In this document: piece after piece, positions 1 to 8,089 of the stretch
Layout: every line of letters starts with the position of its first letter
Position numbering within the stretch: position 1 is the stretch's first letter
NCBI GenBank assembly: GCA_012729765.1
Contig: JAAYCM010000024.1
Span: 1-64,000, forward strand
Direction of reading: 5' to 3'
Length of the DNA stretch: 64,000 nucleotides
Source of the DNA: Chloroflexota bacterium
GTDB lineage: Bacteria > Chloroflexota > Anaerolineae > Aggregatilineales > Aggregatilineaceae
Position numbers and translations under genes: made by a program
Notes under the pieces: generated by a model
The model's input: only the letters and a program-made list of their open reading frames with translations
Told to the model about the DNA's origin: nothing
Databases searched by the model: none

Positions 1-466
1 CCGGGCGACCTTCGGGCGTCAGGATTTCGCGCCCCTCGCGGTAGAGCGCATCGTTGCGCAGCGCGCGGAACTTGCGCGGGCGATAGACTTTGGCGGCCAA
101 CCACTCGACGCCGGTCGAGGGGTCTGCTGCGCACTGGTAGACGCTGGCTTCCTTGCCGCCCTTGACCAGCGCGACCACGTCCGTGATCAGGTGCTCGTCA
201 TAGAACGACTCCAGCGACGCGAGCAGCCATTCCGCCTCGTATTTCGAGGGCTGGTAGCTGATCTGAAAACCGCCTTCCAGCGCGATCGCCGTCTCCGCGA
301 TCGCCTCGACGATGTCATGCTGTGTTTTCTTGGGCGTGTGCTGCGCCTTGGGTTTGCGCCTGCGGCGCGCCCGGCGGTTGTGGCGCAAGGGATCGAACTG
401 TTCTTCAAACGCTTCGTACTCGTCATTGGCCGAGTCGAGATACGAACGATCAGGCACGGGATTCAT
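1..466 (-). CDS. RIO1-like atypical protein kinase (N-terminal part, runs off the left edge)
   Basis: The reading frame starts at ATG 464-466 and is still open at base 1, so only about 155 N-terminal residues are visible. A charged, Arg/Lys-rich N-terminus is followed by KGGKEASVYQC and then AAKVYRPRKFR. These match the RIO1 flexible ATP-binding loop (usually GKEANVY) and the beta-3 lysine (IKIYK type). RIO kinases are small atypical Ser/Thr kinases or ATPases; bacterial members are poorly characterised. The catalytic loop and metal-binding loop would lie outside the window. The gene is divergent from nothing recognisable and is separated by about 580 bases from the next gene. The family call is fairly firm; substrate and role are unknown. 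Confidence 0.8.
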   Translation of the reverse strand, partial: MNPVPDRSYLDSANDEYEAFEEQFDPLRHNRRARRRRKPKAQHTPKKTQHDIVEAIAETAIALEGGFQISYQPSKYEAEWLLASLESFYDEHLITDVVALVKGGKEASVYQCAADPSTGVEWLAAKVYRPRKFRALRNDALYREGREILTPEGRP

Positions 467-495
467 CCTTCCGGCACGGCTGCCGGGATATTCAC

Positions 496-501
496 ATTAT
501 A
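496..501 (-). promoter_or_regulatory. Candidate -10 box of the RIO kinase gene
   Basis: A perfect TATAAT lies on the minus strand 30 bases before the RIO kinase start codon. No convincing -35 hexamer is seen at the usual spacing, so this rests on the -10 box and position alone. Confidence 0.35.
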
Positions 502-891
502 AGGTGTCAAAGCTAACAGGGCGTGTTGCAGCCGATCACAGGCGTGATCGCGCCGCCGTGCCACGGTTTGAAGCGTTCGCAGAGAAAATCGGGTGCGGTA
601 GGGGACCAGCCCGCGCGCAGGCGTGCGTAAAGCGCCTCAAACCCCGTCTGAGGCACCTGCTATTACCTGCTCTGGCGCGCCGGGTAGACGCCTGGAGAAA
701 AGCCGAGGAACGAGCCGGAAGCGTTTTAGGCGGCTAGAAGGCAGGCGTAGCGATGCCTTTGAACGTGAACCAATACAGAAACTGTCACCACTATGCCTTC
801 CTTTCTGGAGTTCTAAACGGTCTTCGAACACTGCGAGCAGTGTAGCACAGCTCCGAAGCCGGAGTCAACAACTTTCCCCGGCGCACGATGT
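502..891. other. Intergenic stretch with no recognised gene
   Basis: About 390 bases without a convincing coding frame: short open frames on both strands overlap and resemble no known family. I looked for RNase P, tmRNA, SRP RNA and 6S hallmarks and saw none. It may hold decayed coding sequence. Confidence 0.4.
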
Positions 892-1052
892 GCCCTTCGG
901 AACACTGAAGCAGACGGAGTTACGCTGCCCCCCGCCCTGAATCCCTCCCCCACAAGGTGGGCGGGACTTGAAGACGCTGCTGTTCTCACCCCTTCCCACG
1001 CTGGCGCGGAGGGAAGGGGCCGGAGGATGGGGGGAAATGCCAGGCGCCCTAG
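892..1052 (+). repeat. Dispersed mini-element, copy A (diverged)
   Basis: It shares the core of the other copies (CCTGAATCCCTCCCCCACA, then a ggaaggggccgg tail and a G run) but carries more substitutions than any other copy. The left side (tgcccttcggaacactgaag) aligns with the GCACTTTGGAAxxCTGAA segment of copies B and D. The right end is the CTAG at 1049-1052, which is also the stop codon of the thioredoxin-like gene. Confidence 0.65.
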
Positions 1053-1603
1053 CCGCGCAGCCGGGGCGTGACATCCTGCTCCAGCATGGCGCGCGTGATC
1101 GCGCCGGGCCGCCACGCCTTGACCAGTTTGCCATCCGGCCCAATCAGGTAGGATGTGGGCAGGCTGTCGGCCCCGAATGCATCCGACACGCGCCCCTGCA
1201 TATCGAGCGCCACCGGGAAGCGGAAATTCTGCGACTCCATGAAGCGCCGCACAGTGGCCGGGTCCTCACCCAGATTCACCGCCAGCAGCGAGAATCCCTC
1301 GGCCTGGTGCGCCAGATGGTACGCCTGGAGCATCGGCATCTCACCGATACACGGCGGGCACCACGACGCCCAGAAATTGACCAGCACATACTGGCCGCGA
1401 TAATCGGCCAGCGACACCTCACCGCTCAGCCCCGGCAGGGTGAAATCCATCACCGGGCGATCATCGTCCTGGGACGTCTCTCGCAGCACGTAGATCAGCA
1501 CCAGCGCGGCGGTGATCAGCACCAGCGCCCCGGCAAGGACTACCATCGGATTCAAGAGTGTGGTCTGTTTAGCCGCGCGGCGCGGGCGCGTTTTTGTCGT
1601 CAT
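1049..1603 (-). CDS. TlpA/ResA-like membrane-anchored thiol-disulfide oxidoreductase
   Basis: A 184-residue thioredoxin-fold protein of the redoxin/AhpC-TSA type. An Arg/Lys-rich N-terminus is followed by one membrane segment (about residues 18-40), then the extracytoplasmic domain with the active site WCPPC (Cys82 and Cys85) and a later LPTSYLI cis-proline loop. This is the TlpA/ResA/CcmG layout, proteins that reduce disulfides outside the membrane, often during cytochrome c maturation. No cytochrome biogenesis gene is adjacent, so the client is unknown. I chose ATG 1601-1603, preceded by AGGACA. A longer frame reaches 1687, but its extra 28 residues do not look like a signal. The stop codon lies in the terminal CTAG of repeat copy A. 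Confidence 0.85.
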   Translation of the reverse strand: MTTKTRPRRAAKQTTLLNPMVVLAGALVLITAALVLIYVLRETSQDDDRPVMDFTLPGLSGEVSLADYRGQYVLVNFWASWCPPCIGEMPMLQAYHLAHQAEGFSLLAVNLGEDPATVRRFMESQNFRFPVALDMQGRVSDAFGADSLPTSYLIGPDGKLVKAWRPGAITRAMLEQDVTPRLRG

Positions 1604-1753
1604 TCGTCTTTGTCCTGATCTAAACTCTAATTTGAGCACGAGCGATAACTGGTTGTTTGGATGCGCTGTGGTGCGTGGCCGTTGCATCCCCGCTAACTAT
1701 AACCTGCCCGCCCGCATCAGCCTAGCGTCGCCCAGCCGTCGCATAGCAACAGG

Positions 1754-1782
1754 CTGTCATGCCGCCGATAACACGGTATAAT
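1754..1782 (+). promoter_or_regulatory. Sigma70-type promoter for the zinc-ribbon gene
   Basis: CTGTCA, a 17-base spacer, then a perfect TATAAT. It lies about 50 bases upstream of the start at 1834, which itself has an aaggaag ribosome-binding site. Confidence 0.55.
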
Positions 1783-1833
1783 ACCCGGCGCGCCGCTGGG
1801 CGTGAGTACCCTGATTCCTGGTAAGGAAGTTGT

Positions 1834-2082
1834 ATGGCCGTTCCCTTCTGCCATCTGTGCCAGCAAAACGAAGCCGAAAAGCGTCAGTATGGCGATGCTT
1901 CACTCGACCAGGGCGAATATTGCCCGGTCTGTCACCGGCCCGCCTGCCGCTTTCATATGGGGCGCGTGCGCTGGCGTTGGAAAGACACCAACCGGCTCGA
2001 CAGCGCGCTCGTCTGTATGGAGTGCAAGAACACGTACCGCCACCGCGAGTGGGACGCTCACAACCGCGACTGGATCAGCTAG
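1834..2082 (+). CDS. Small cysteine-rich zinc-ribbon-like protein
   Basis: An 82-residue protein with regularly spaced cysteines: CHLC near the N-terminus (residues 6-9), CPVC at about 30-33, a further Cys plus His near 38-41, and CMEC at about 62-65. This pattern fits two small zinc-binding knuckles or ribbons. The N-terminus MAVPFCHLCQ directly follows a good aaggaag ribosome-binding site. I do not recognise a named family. Such proteins usually bind RNA, protein or metal, but nothing here identifies the partner. It stands alone behind its own promoter and is followed after 94 bases by an unrelated membrane protein gene. Confidence 0.75.
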   Translation: MAVPFCHLCQQNEAEKRQYGDASLDQGEYCPVCHRPACRFHMGRVRWRWKDTNRLDSALVCMECKNTYRHREWDAHNRDWIS

Positions 2083-2176
2083 CGCGTTGGTCAGCGCGCC
2101 ATGAAGTCGCCATAATCTGGGTGGGTTGTGATCACCCAGGTCTGATCACTCTCTATGGCACCGAAGGAGCCGCCTC

Positions 2177-2593
2177 ATGGACCCCTCCGACCTGTTTCGG
2201 ATTCACTCAGACTTTCGCTGGCTGGTCGTGCTGCTCGCCCTGATCGCCCTGCTCCGCCTGGTAGTGGGTGTGGTGCGGCGCGACGCCTTTGATCGCTTCG
2301 CGGTGATCAGTCTGCGTGCCTACACCATCGCCCTCGATATCCAGTTCCTGATCGGCGTGATTTTCATCATCTGGAGCGAGATCGACACCGGCAGCGGCTT
2401 TACACGCCACCGGATCGAGCATGCCGTCGTGATGCTGATCGCGGTCATCGTCGCGCATCTGCCGGAGCGCTGGAAGGCCAGCTCGGCACCGACACGCTAT
2501 CGCAATACGCTGCTGGCGGCGATCGGATCACTGCTCATTATCTTCGCCGGGGTGATTTTGCTGCCCGGCGGCTCGGCGCGCTGGGAGTTCTAA
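2177..2593 (+). CDS. Four-helix integral membrane protein of unknown function
   Basis: 138 residues, almost entirely hydrophobic, with four predicted membrane segments (about residues 14-33, 46-67, 80-95 and 109-128). His at the start and end of helix three (HRIEH and VAHLPE) would be positioned for metal or heme contact, but this is only suggestive. The N-terminus MDPSDLFRIHSDFRW resembles small membrane proteins that start with an HxxxRW-type motif. No close named family is recognised. It is followed after 42 bases by an O-methyltransferase on the same strand and may be co-transcribed. Confidence 0.7.
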   Translation: MDPSDLFRIHSDFRWLVVLLALIALLRLVVGVVRRDAFDRFAVISLRAYTIALDIQFLIGVIFIIWSEIDTGSGFTRHRIEHAVVMLIAVIVAHLPERWKASSAPTRYRNTLLAAIGSLLIIFAGVILLPGGSARWEF

Positions 2594-2635
2594 GCCACTG
2601 TCGCTCTGCCGCCTGGCCTGGAGAGGGACTCCGCC

Positions 2636-3313
2636 ATGAACACACAGAATCGCATTCTGGTCTTCGATACCGCCACTCAGGAGCGCCTCACGGCCTATAT
2701 ACGCCGCTTGTTCGCACAGGAAGACGATCTGCTGAGCGAAGTGCACCGCCGCACGAACGAACTCGGCCTGCCGGAGATACACATTCGCCCGGAAGAAGGC
2801 AAAATCCTGCAATTCCTGGCCATGCTGATCGGCGCGCGCACGGTCGTCGAGCTTGGCACCCTGGCGGGCTACAGCACGATCTGGCTGGCGCGCAGTCTGC
2901 CCGAAGGTGGGCGGCTGATCACGCTCGAAGCGGAACCTCGCCATGCCCAGATCGCGCGCGAGCATTTCGAGCGGGCCGGGCTGTCCGACCGGATCGAGCT
3001 GATCGAGGGAAACGCCGTCGCCACGCTGCAAAATCTGCGTGCGCGCGGCCCGTTCGATATGGTTTTCATCGACGCTGACAAACAGCGCTATCCCGACTAT
3101 CTCAGTTGGTCGGTCGCCAATGTGCGGCCCGGCGGCCTGATCGTAGGGCACAACGCCTTTCGCCAGGGGCGGCTCGTCGCGCCGGAAGCGGAGTGGGACG
3201 ACGCCACGATTGCGACGCACAGCATGCTCGCGGCGATGTCTCAGGACGAGCGCCTGTTTTCGACGATCATTCCGGTTGGCGACGGGTTCGCGGTCGCCCA
3301 GGTGCGCGGCTAG
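2636..3313 (+). CDS. Family 3 O-methyltransferase (COMT/caffeoyl-CoA type)
   Basis: 225 residues with the class I SAM methyltransferase fold of the cation-dependent O-methyltransferases. SAM motif I is VVELGTLAGYS (residues 70-80), followed by an acidic TLEAE end of strand 2. The metal-site aspartate lies in FIDADK (144-149). The family's second metal motif, usually GG-x-x-x-x-DN, is here GGLIVGHN (residues 166-173): His replaces Asp while Asn is kept. That may alter metal binding. Members methylate catechols, caffeoyl-CoA or related hydroxyls. The gene ends 20 bases before tryptophan 2,3-dioxygenase, so the two are probably co-transcribed, which hints at an aromatic substrate but does not prove it. 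Confidence 0.88.
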   Translation: MNTQNRILVFDTATQERLTAYIRRLFAQEDDLLSEVHRRTNELGLPEIHIRPEEGKILQFLAMLIGARTVVELGTLAGYSTIWLARSLPEGGRLITLEAEPRHAQIAREHFERAGLSDRIELIEGNAVATLQNLRARGPFDMVFIDADKQRYPDYLSWSVANVRPGGLIVGHNAFRQGRLVAPEAEWDDATIATHSMLAAMSQDERLFSTIIPVGDGFAVAQVRG

Positions 3314-3333
3314 CCAGAACAGGAGCCAGCAGT

Positions 3334-4110
3334 ATGAGCAGCCACATCCACACGCATTACGCCGACTATCTCCGGCTGGATGACCTGCTCGCGGTGCAAA
3401 TCCCGCTGACCGATCATCCTGACGAGCTGCATTTCATCGTGGTGCACCAGGTCCACGAGCTGTGGTTCAAGCTGGCGCTGCACCACCTGGAGCGCGCCCG
3501 CGATGCGATCGACGCGGACCTGCTGCCCGAAGCCGCGCGCCTGATCGAGCAGGTGACGGGCATCTTCGACAACCTGATCGATGCGGTCGAGCACCTGCAA
3601 ACGCTGCCGCCGGCCTCGTTCCACCACTTCCGGCGGTTTCTTGCGCCCGGCTCCGGCCTGCAATCGTACCAGTTCCGCGAGATCGAGTTCGTGGCCGGGC
3701 GGCGCGACCCGGAGCACGTCGCGTGGGTGCAGCGTGTGCTGCATCGGGATCACCACTGGGAGCAGGTCCGCCGCCGTCTCGACCGCCCCTCGCTGGCCGA
3801 AAGCCTCGACGCGGCGCTCGACCGGCGCGGCCTGCCCGACTTCGCCGCCATTTATGCCGACCCGCTTACCCAGCCCGATCTGTATGCGCTGTGCGAGGCG
3901 CTCTCGACACTCGATCACAGGATCACGCGCTGGCGCTTCAGCCACGTGCAGTTGGTCGAGCGGACCATCGGCGCGGGCGCGATCGGGACCGGCGGCACGA
4001 CCCACGATTACCTGATCGCCACACTGCGTACACGCCTGTTTCCGCGTCTGTGGCAGGCGCGCGACGCGCTGACCCACACCGCCGACGACTCCGGCCACCC
4101 TGCAACGTAG
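3334..4110 (+). CDS. kynA: Tryptophan 2,3-dioxygenase
   Basis: Heme enzyme that cleaves the indole ring of L-tryptophan to N-formylkynurenine, the first step of the kynurenine pathway. At 258 residues it is slightly short for the family (about 280). HQVHELWFKL near residues 38-47 holds the distal histidine, LQSYQFREIEF (109-119) holds the substrate-carboxylate arginine, and RFSHVQLVERTIG (from 201) holds the proximal heme ligand His204. GTGGTTHDYL follows and matches the conserved Thr loop. The start ATG has an aggagcc ribosome-binding site. No kynureninase or formamidase gene is adjacent, so whether the pathway continues to NAD or only catabolises tryptophan cannot be seen here. Confidence 0.93.
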   Translation: MSSHIHTHYADYLRLDDLLAVQIPLTDHPDELHFIVVHQVHELWFKLALHHLERARDAIDADLLPEAARLIEQVTGIFDNLIDAVEHLQTLPPASFHHFRRFLAPGSGLQSYQFREIEFVAGRRDPEHVAWVQRVLHRDHHWEQVRRRLDRPSLAESLDAALDRRGLPDFAAIYADPLTQPDLYALCEALSTLDHRITRWRFSHVQLVERTIGAGAIGTGGTTHDYLIATLRTRLFPRLWQARDALTHTADDSGHPAT

Positions 4111-4338
4111 TTTAGCGATCCATCACGCCCCGGCTGGGAAGTCGCCGCAGATTCGCGGCTGCGCCTTCCTGGCTTTGGCGGGCTGGCCCTGGTCGCGATT
4201 GTCACCTCGTTGCCCGAAATTGTGTAAATTCTGTATTGGAGATCGTGCCGGATGCGCATCGTTCCGGCATACTCTGCGTATTAACTAATGAGTTGCTACA
4301 CGTGCTCATTCTCGTACTGGTACCCGAAGGAAGCTTCT

Positions 4339-5544
4339 ATGCGCATTATCGTACACACGGGCAAAGGCGGCGTTGGCAAAACCAGCATCTCCGCCGCGAC
4401 CGCCCTGCGCTGCGCCGAAATGGGCCTGCGCACCATCGTTATCTCGACCGATACGGCCCACTCGCTGGCCGACTCACTCGACCTGAAGATCGGCCCGGAG
4501 CCGACGGCTATCGCGGACAACCTGTGGGCGCAGGAAGTCGATGCGCGCTACTCGATGGAAAAATACTGGGGCCGCATCCAGCGCTATATGGTCAACGCCC
4601 TCAGCACGCGCGGCGTGCAAGACATCGTGGCCGAAGAAGTCACGATCCTGCCCGGCCTGGAAGAAGGCGCACACCTGCTGTGGATCAATCGCTACGCCGA
4701 GGAGAACGCTTACGATGTGCTAATCGTGGATGCCGCGCCGACCGCCGAGACGCTGCGCCTGCTCAGCCTGCCGGACGCCTCGCGCTGGTGGTACCAGCGG
4801 ATCATGTCGCTGATGCGCGGCGCGGGTAAGATTCTGCGCCCGCTCTCCAAGCCGCTGATCGGCGCAGACCTGCCCGATATGGAAACGCTCGACAGCATCG
4901 ACGGGTTGTTCAACACGCTCGACCGTGTGCGCGATCTGCTGGCCGATCCTGAGCACAGCAGCCTGCGCCTGGTCATCAATCCGGAGCGGATGGTGATCAA
5001 GGAGACGCAGCGCACCTACACCTATCTCAATCTGTACGGCTATGCGGTCGACGCCGTGCTGTGCAACCGCGTCATCCCGGAAGAAGTGACCGATCCGTAC
5101 TTCAGCGCGTGGAAGCAGCAGCAGGCCGAAAATATCGCCTTCATCGGCGAGGCGTTCGGCCAGCTCCCGATGCTGCGCGCCCCGCTCTTCAGCCAGGAAG
5201 TCGGTGGGTTCGAGGGGCTGCGGCGACTGGCCGATGCGCTCTATGGCGACACTAACCCGGCGGCGATCATGTCGCGCGAGCAGTCGCACCGCATCGAGCC
5301 GGACGGCGGCGACGGGTATTACCTGATCGTCAATCTGCCGTTCGCCGAGCGCGGCGATCTAGACCTCTACCGCTCCGCCGACGAGCTGACGCTGCGCGTT
5401 GGTCCCTACCGTCGGAATATCGTGCTGCCCTATGCCTTGTGGAATCTAGAGATCGCAAATGCCCGTTTCGAACAATCCCGGCTCCGCATCCACTTCGCCC
5501 AGGCCCAGCAGCCATCCAGACAAAACGGGAAGCGCAGCTTCTGA
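4339..5544 (+). CDS. ArsA/Get3-family ATPase with C-terminal HSP20-like domain
   Basis: A 401-residue deviant-Walker P-loop ATPase. GKGGVGKT (8-15) is the signature-lysine P-loop and DTAHS (38-42) the switch I region. The last 75 or so residues form a beta-rich segment matching the ArsA_HSP20 domain found on many bacterial ArsA relatives. The metal-binding cysteines of true arsenite pump ATPases are not evident and there is no arsB nearby, so an arsenic role is unlikely. Get3-like targeting or assembly functions are possible but unproven. I start at ATG 4339, with GAAGGAAG just upstream, rather than at the longer frame from 4288. Its 3-prime end overlaps the UbiB-type gene by 86 bases. Confidence 0.87.
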   Translation: MRIIVHTGKGGVGKTSISAATALRCAEMGLRTIVISTDTAHSLADSLDLKIGPEPTAIADNLWAQEVDARYSMEKYWGRIQRYMVNALSTRGVQDIVAEEVTILPGLEEGAHLLWINRYAEENAYDVLIVDAAPTAETLRLLSLPDASRWWYQRIMSLMRGAGKILRPLSKPLIGADLPDMETLDSIDGLFNTLDRVRDLLADPEHSSLRLVINPERMVIKETQRTYTYLNLYGYAVDAVLCNRVIPEEVTDPYFSAWKQQQAENIAFIGEAFGQLPMLRAPLFSQEVGGFEGLRRLADALYGDTNPAAIMSREQSHRIEPDGGDGYYLIVNLPFAERGDLDLYRSADELTLRVGPYRRNIVLPYALWNLEIANARFEQSRLRIHFAQAQQPSRQNGKRSF

Positions 5545-7390
5545 AACGATCCTGCCCCCGGTTGAAGCCACTGCCGGGGCGCATGAATCGTCTCGCACCG
5601 GAGCGGAGCACCACGACTATCCGGTTCAGTGGCCGCGCTACCGGCGCACACTGCGCTTTGCCGCGTGGCTGTTTGTACGCGCGATCGTGTGGGAAGTGGT
5701 GCTGCGCCGTCTGGCCGGCGAGCGATTTGTCGCGCCCCAGCGTGCGCGGCGCTGGCAGCGCTGGACCCGCGAGTTCCGCGCCCTGGCCGTCGATATGGGC
5801 GGCGTGATGATCAAGCTCGGCCAGTTTATCTCGAGCCGGATCGATGTTCTGCCGCCCTTTATCACCAACGAACTGGCCAGCCTGCAGGACGAAGTCCCAA
5901 CCGTGCCCTTCGAGCGGCTCCGCCAGACGTTTGTTGCCGAGCTAGGCCAGCCAGAGCAGTTCTTTGCCTGGTTCAACCCCGCACCGGTAGCCGCCGCGTC
6001 GTTGGGACAAGTGCACCGCGCCCGCCTGCCCGACGGCAAACGCGTGGTCGTCAAGATTCAGCGACCCGGCATCGGCTCACTGGTCTATACCGATCTCAAG
6101 GCGCTCGGCGTAGTCGCCAGATGGGCGATGAAAATCCGCTTTGTCGCGCGCCGCGCTAATGTCCCTGCTCTGTTGGACGAGTTCAGCACGGTTATGTGGG
6201 AAGAGCTGGACTATGAACGGGAAGCCGATCACGCAGAAGCTTTTGGGCAGATGTTTGCCGACGATCCCGGCGTCTACATTCCGGGCGTTTACCGCGCGCT
6301 CTCGACCCGGCGCGTGCTCACGCTCGAAGATGTGACGGCGATCAAGATCACCGACTACGCGCGGATTGAAGCAGCTGGCCTGGATCGCCTCGACGTGGCA
6401 CGCCGACTGATCCAGACCTATCTGCGCATGATCTTCATCGAGCGCTATTTCCACGCCGATCCACACCCTGGCAACCTGTTCGTTTACCCGCTGCCGCCGG
6501 ACGCGCCGGAGAAGGCCGGCACGCACGCCAACGGGCAGTCGCTCAACGGCCGCCCGTTCTACCTGATCTTTGTCGATTTTGGGATGGCTGGCCGTGTGAC
6601 GCCGGAGATCGTGGCCGGGCTGCGCGAGACGCTGATCGCCCTTACCCTGCGCGATCCGCACCGGCTGGTGCAGTCGTACCAGCGGCTGGGGGTGTTGCTG
6701 CCTGGCGCAGACCTGGACCGGCTCGAGGCGGCTTCGCGTGCGGCCTTCGATCGGGTCTGGGGGCTCAGCATGGCCGAGCTCAGTGACATGCCGCTCTCGG
6801 AGATGGCGAGCCTGGGGCGGGAATTCAGCGATCTGGTGTTCGCGCTGCCCGTCCAGGTCCCGCAGGATTTTCTGTATGTGGGGCGTGCGGTGGGCATCCT
6901 GGTCGGCATTTGTACCGGCCTCTCGCCGGGCTTCGATCCCTGGGCCGAAATGCAACCGTTCGTGCACACGCTACTGAGCGCCAACGGTGAGCTGCCGCCC
7001 GCCGCCGCATCGGTAAGCCTGAGTCTGCGCGATCTGCTGCGGCCGGAAACGATGCGCGCCCTGCTCTCCGGCAACAGCGTCGATCTGCTGTTCGACGCCG
7101 GGCGCGATTTCTCACGGCGGGCCGTGCAGCTTCCGGCGCTGGCCGAGGATGTGCTGCGCCGGGCCGATCGCGGCGATCTGGTCGTGCGCATCGATCCGGC
7201 TTCGGAGCTGCAGCACCAGATCGATCGTCTGGAGAATGCCACCCAGCGGCTGGTGATCGCGGTCGTCTTTGCAGGTCTGGCGATCAGCAGTGCGCTGCTC
7301 TATACTGTGGGGGATGACGTGCTGAGCGCGATCGGTTTCGTGCTGGCCGTCATCACGTTTCTGCGTGTCGTCTTCGCACATGGGCGATAA
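5459..7390 (+). CDS. UbiB/ABC1-family atypical kinase with C-terminal membrane hairpin
   Basis: 643 residues. About 55 low-complexity N-terminal residues (Ser/Pro/Thr-rich) precede the family core. The KxGQ signature is MIKLGQFISSR, followed by LQDEVP, the Ala-rich loop VAAASLGQVHRA, the ATP lysine in VVKIQRPG, HADPHPGNLF and the metal aspartate in VDFGMAGR. The last 60 residues hold two membrane helices and end RVVFAHGR, as in COQ8/UbiB. Family members are ATPases or kinases supporting quinone and lipid biosynthesis. An insertion rich in Asn/Gly separates the catalytic Asn loop from DFG. The start overlaps the ArsA gene by 86 bases in another frame; no better downstream start exists before the conserved core. 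Confidence 0.9.
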   Translation: MPVSNNPGSASTSPRPSSHPDKTGSAASETILPPVEATAGAHESSRTGAEHHDYPVQWPRYRRTLRFAAWLFVRAIVWEVVLRRLAGERFVAPQRARRWQRWTREFRALAVDMGGVMIKLGQFISSRIDVLPPFITNELASLQDEVPTVPFERLRQTFVAELGQPEQFFAWFNPAPVAAASLGQVHRARLPDGKRVVVKIQRPGIGSLVYTDLKALGVVARWAMKIRFVARRANVPALLDEFSTVMWEELDYEREADHAEAFGQMFADDPGVYIPGVYRALSTRRVLTLEDVTAIKITDYARIEAAGLDRLDVARRLIQTYLRMIFIERYFHADPHPGNLFVYPLPPDAPEKAGTHANGQSLNGRPFYLIFVDFGMAGRVTPEIVAGLRETLIALTLRDPHRLVQSYQRLGVLLPGADLDRLEAASRAAFDRVWGLSMAELSDMPLSEMASLGREFSDLVFALPVQVPQDFLYVGRAVGILVGICTGLSPGFDPWAEMQPFVHTLLSANGELPPAAASVSLSLRDLLRPETMRALLSGNSVDLLFDAGRDFSRRAVQLPALAEDVLRRADRGDLVVRIDPASELQHQIDRLENATQRLVIAVVFAGLAISSALLYTVGDDVLSAIGFVLAVITFLRVVFAHGR

Positions 7391-7458
7391 ACCGGCGCGC
7401 GAGGCTACCCTTCATTTTCACCCTAACCGTTGTTGCTGACATGAAGGAGTAGGACAAA

Positions 7459-7653
7459 ATGGCCGAGAACCCAGAGAACAGGAAGCAAGGCGAACGGATC
7501 GAGGGCAAGAAACGTCGAAACCAGCAGGGATTATGGCTTGCGCTTGGGATATCAGTCGGCGCGGCAATGTTCAGCATAACGAGCAGCCCGGTATATATCG
7601 GCGTTGGTCTGGCAGTCGGCCTAGCACTGGGGGCCGTGCTCTCACGGCGCTAG
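7459..7653 (+). CDS. Tiny glycine-rich membrane protein (paralogue 1)
   Basis: 64 residues: a charged, Lys/Arg/Glu-rich N-terminal third, then two short Gly/Ala-rich hydrophobic segments (LWLALGISVGAAMF and YIGVGLAVGLALGAV) ending LSRR. A strong AAGGAG ribosome-binding site precedes the ATG. The C-terminal half matches the next gene closely (IGxGLxxGxALGxxLSRR), so the pair looks like a tandem duplication. Glycine-zipper-like helices of this size often oligomerise in membranes, but no function is known. No named family is recognised. Confidence 0.65.
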   Translation: MAENPENRKQGERIEGKKRRNQQGLWLALGISVGAAMFSITSSPVYIGVGLAVGLALGAVLSRR

Positions 7654-7706
7654 AAGCCGTCGATGCCCTGACTATGGAACAGCAGTCTACGAAAGGATGA
7701 CACACC

Positions 7707-7910
7707 ATGCCTGACAATTCAGAAGTCCAGCAGCCAGCCGCCCAGCCCGAAGAAGAGCAGGAGCCCGATTCTCAGCTCGCGCTGGGGATCGGGCTGGGGC
7801 TGATCATCGGCGTGGTGATCGGCGCCCTGACGGATAACTTTGCCTTTATCGGGATCGGACTGCCGATCGGTGTCGCCCTGGGCATGGCGCTTTCCAGGCG
7901 CGCGGAGTGA
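7707..7910 (+). CDS. Tiny glycine-rich membrane protein (paralogue 2)
   Basis: 67 residues with an acidic Gln/Glu/Pro-rich N-terminus and two Gly-rich hydrophobic stretches (LGIGLGLIIGVVIGAL and FIGIGLPIGVALGMA), ending LSRRAE. It shares the second half with its upstream neighbour 53 bases away, but the N-terminal charge is opposite (acidic here, basic there). A basic and an acidic paralogue side by side could form a hetero-oligomer, which is inference. The ribosome-binding site is aaagga. The cold-shock gene promoter lies 70 bases downstream. Confidence 0.65.
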   Translation: MPDNSEVQQPAAQPEEEQEPDSQLALGIGLGLIIGVVIGALTDNFAFIGIGLPIGVALGMALSRRAE

Positions 7911-7979
7911 GTCTGCGAACTGGTACGCAGCCTCAAACAATCGTCTTGGAGCAAAGCATGACATAGGCTCATTAGCTGG

Positions 7980-8008
7980 TTGACAGTACCTACCAGTTCG
8001 ATTACAAT
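7980..8008 (+). promoter_or_regulatory. Near-perfect sigma70-type promoter of the cold-shock gene
   Basis: TTGACA, exactly 17 bases, then TACAAT, eleven of twelve consensus bases. Transcription would start near 8015, giving an untranslated leader of about 140 bases before the cold-shock start codon. Confidence 0.8.
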
Positions 8009-8057
8009 TTGTGGTGTAGTGGAGCAGGTTGTTTGCAGTACCGGCATGCATACGGGA

Positions 8058-8089
8058 CCCGGTGTGGAACAACACCGGGTTTTCTATTT
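8058..8089 (+). terminator. Intrinsic-terminator-like hairpin inside the cold-shock leader
   Basis: CCCGGTGT pairs perfectly with ACACCGGG across a 6-base loop and is followed directly by TTTTCTATTT. It sits 43 bases after the predicted transcription start and 66 bases before the cold-shock start codon. It would end a transcript of about 75 nt unless read-through is regulated. Confidence 0.6.

Noticed and set aside
467-891. Possible structured RNA (RNase P, tmRNA or SRP type) in the first long gap
   Set aside because: None of the hallmark motifs of these RNAs could be found on either strand.
4339-5544. Arsenite efflux ATPase assignment
   Set aside because: The P-loop and HSP20-like tail fit the wider ArsA/Get3 family; there is no arsB, arsR or arsC nearby and no clear metal-binding cysteines.
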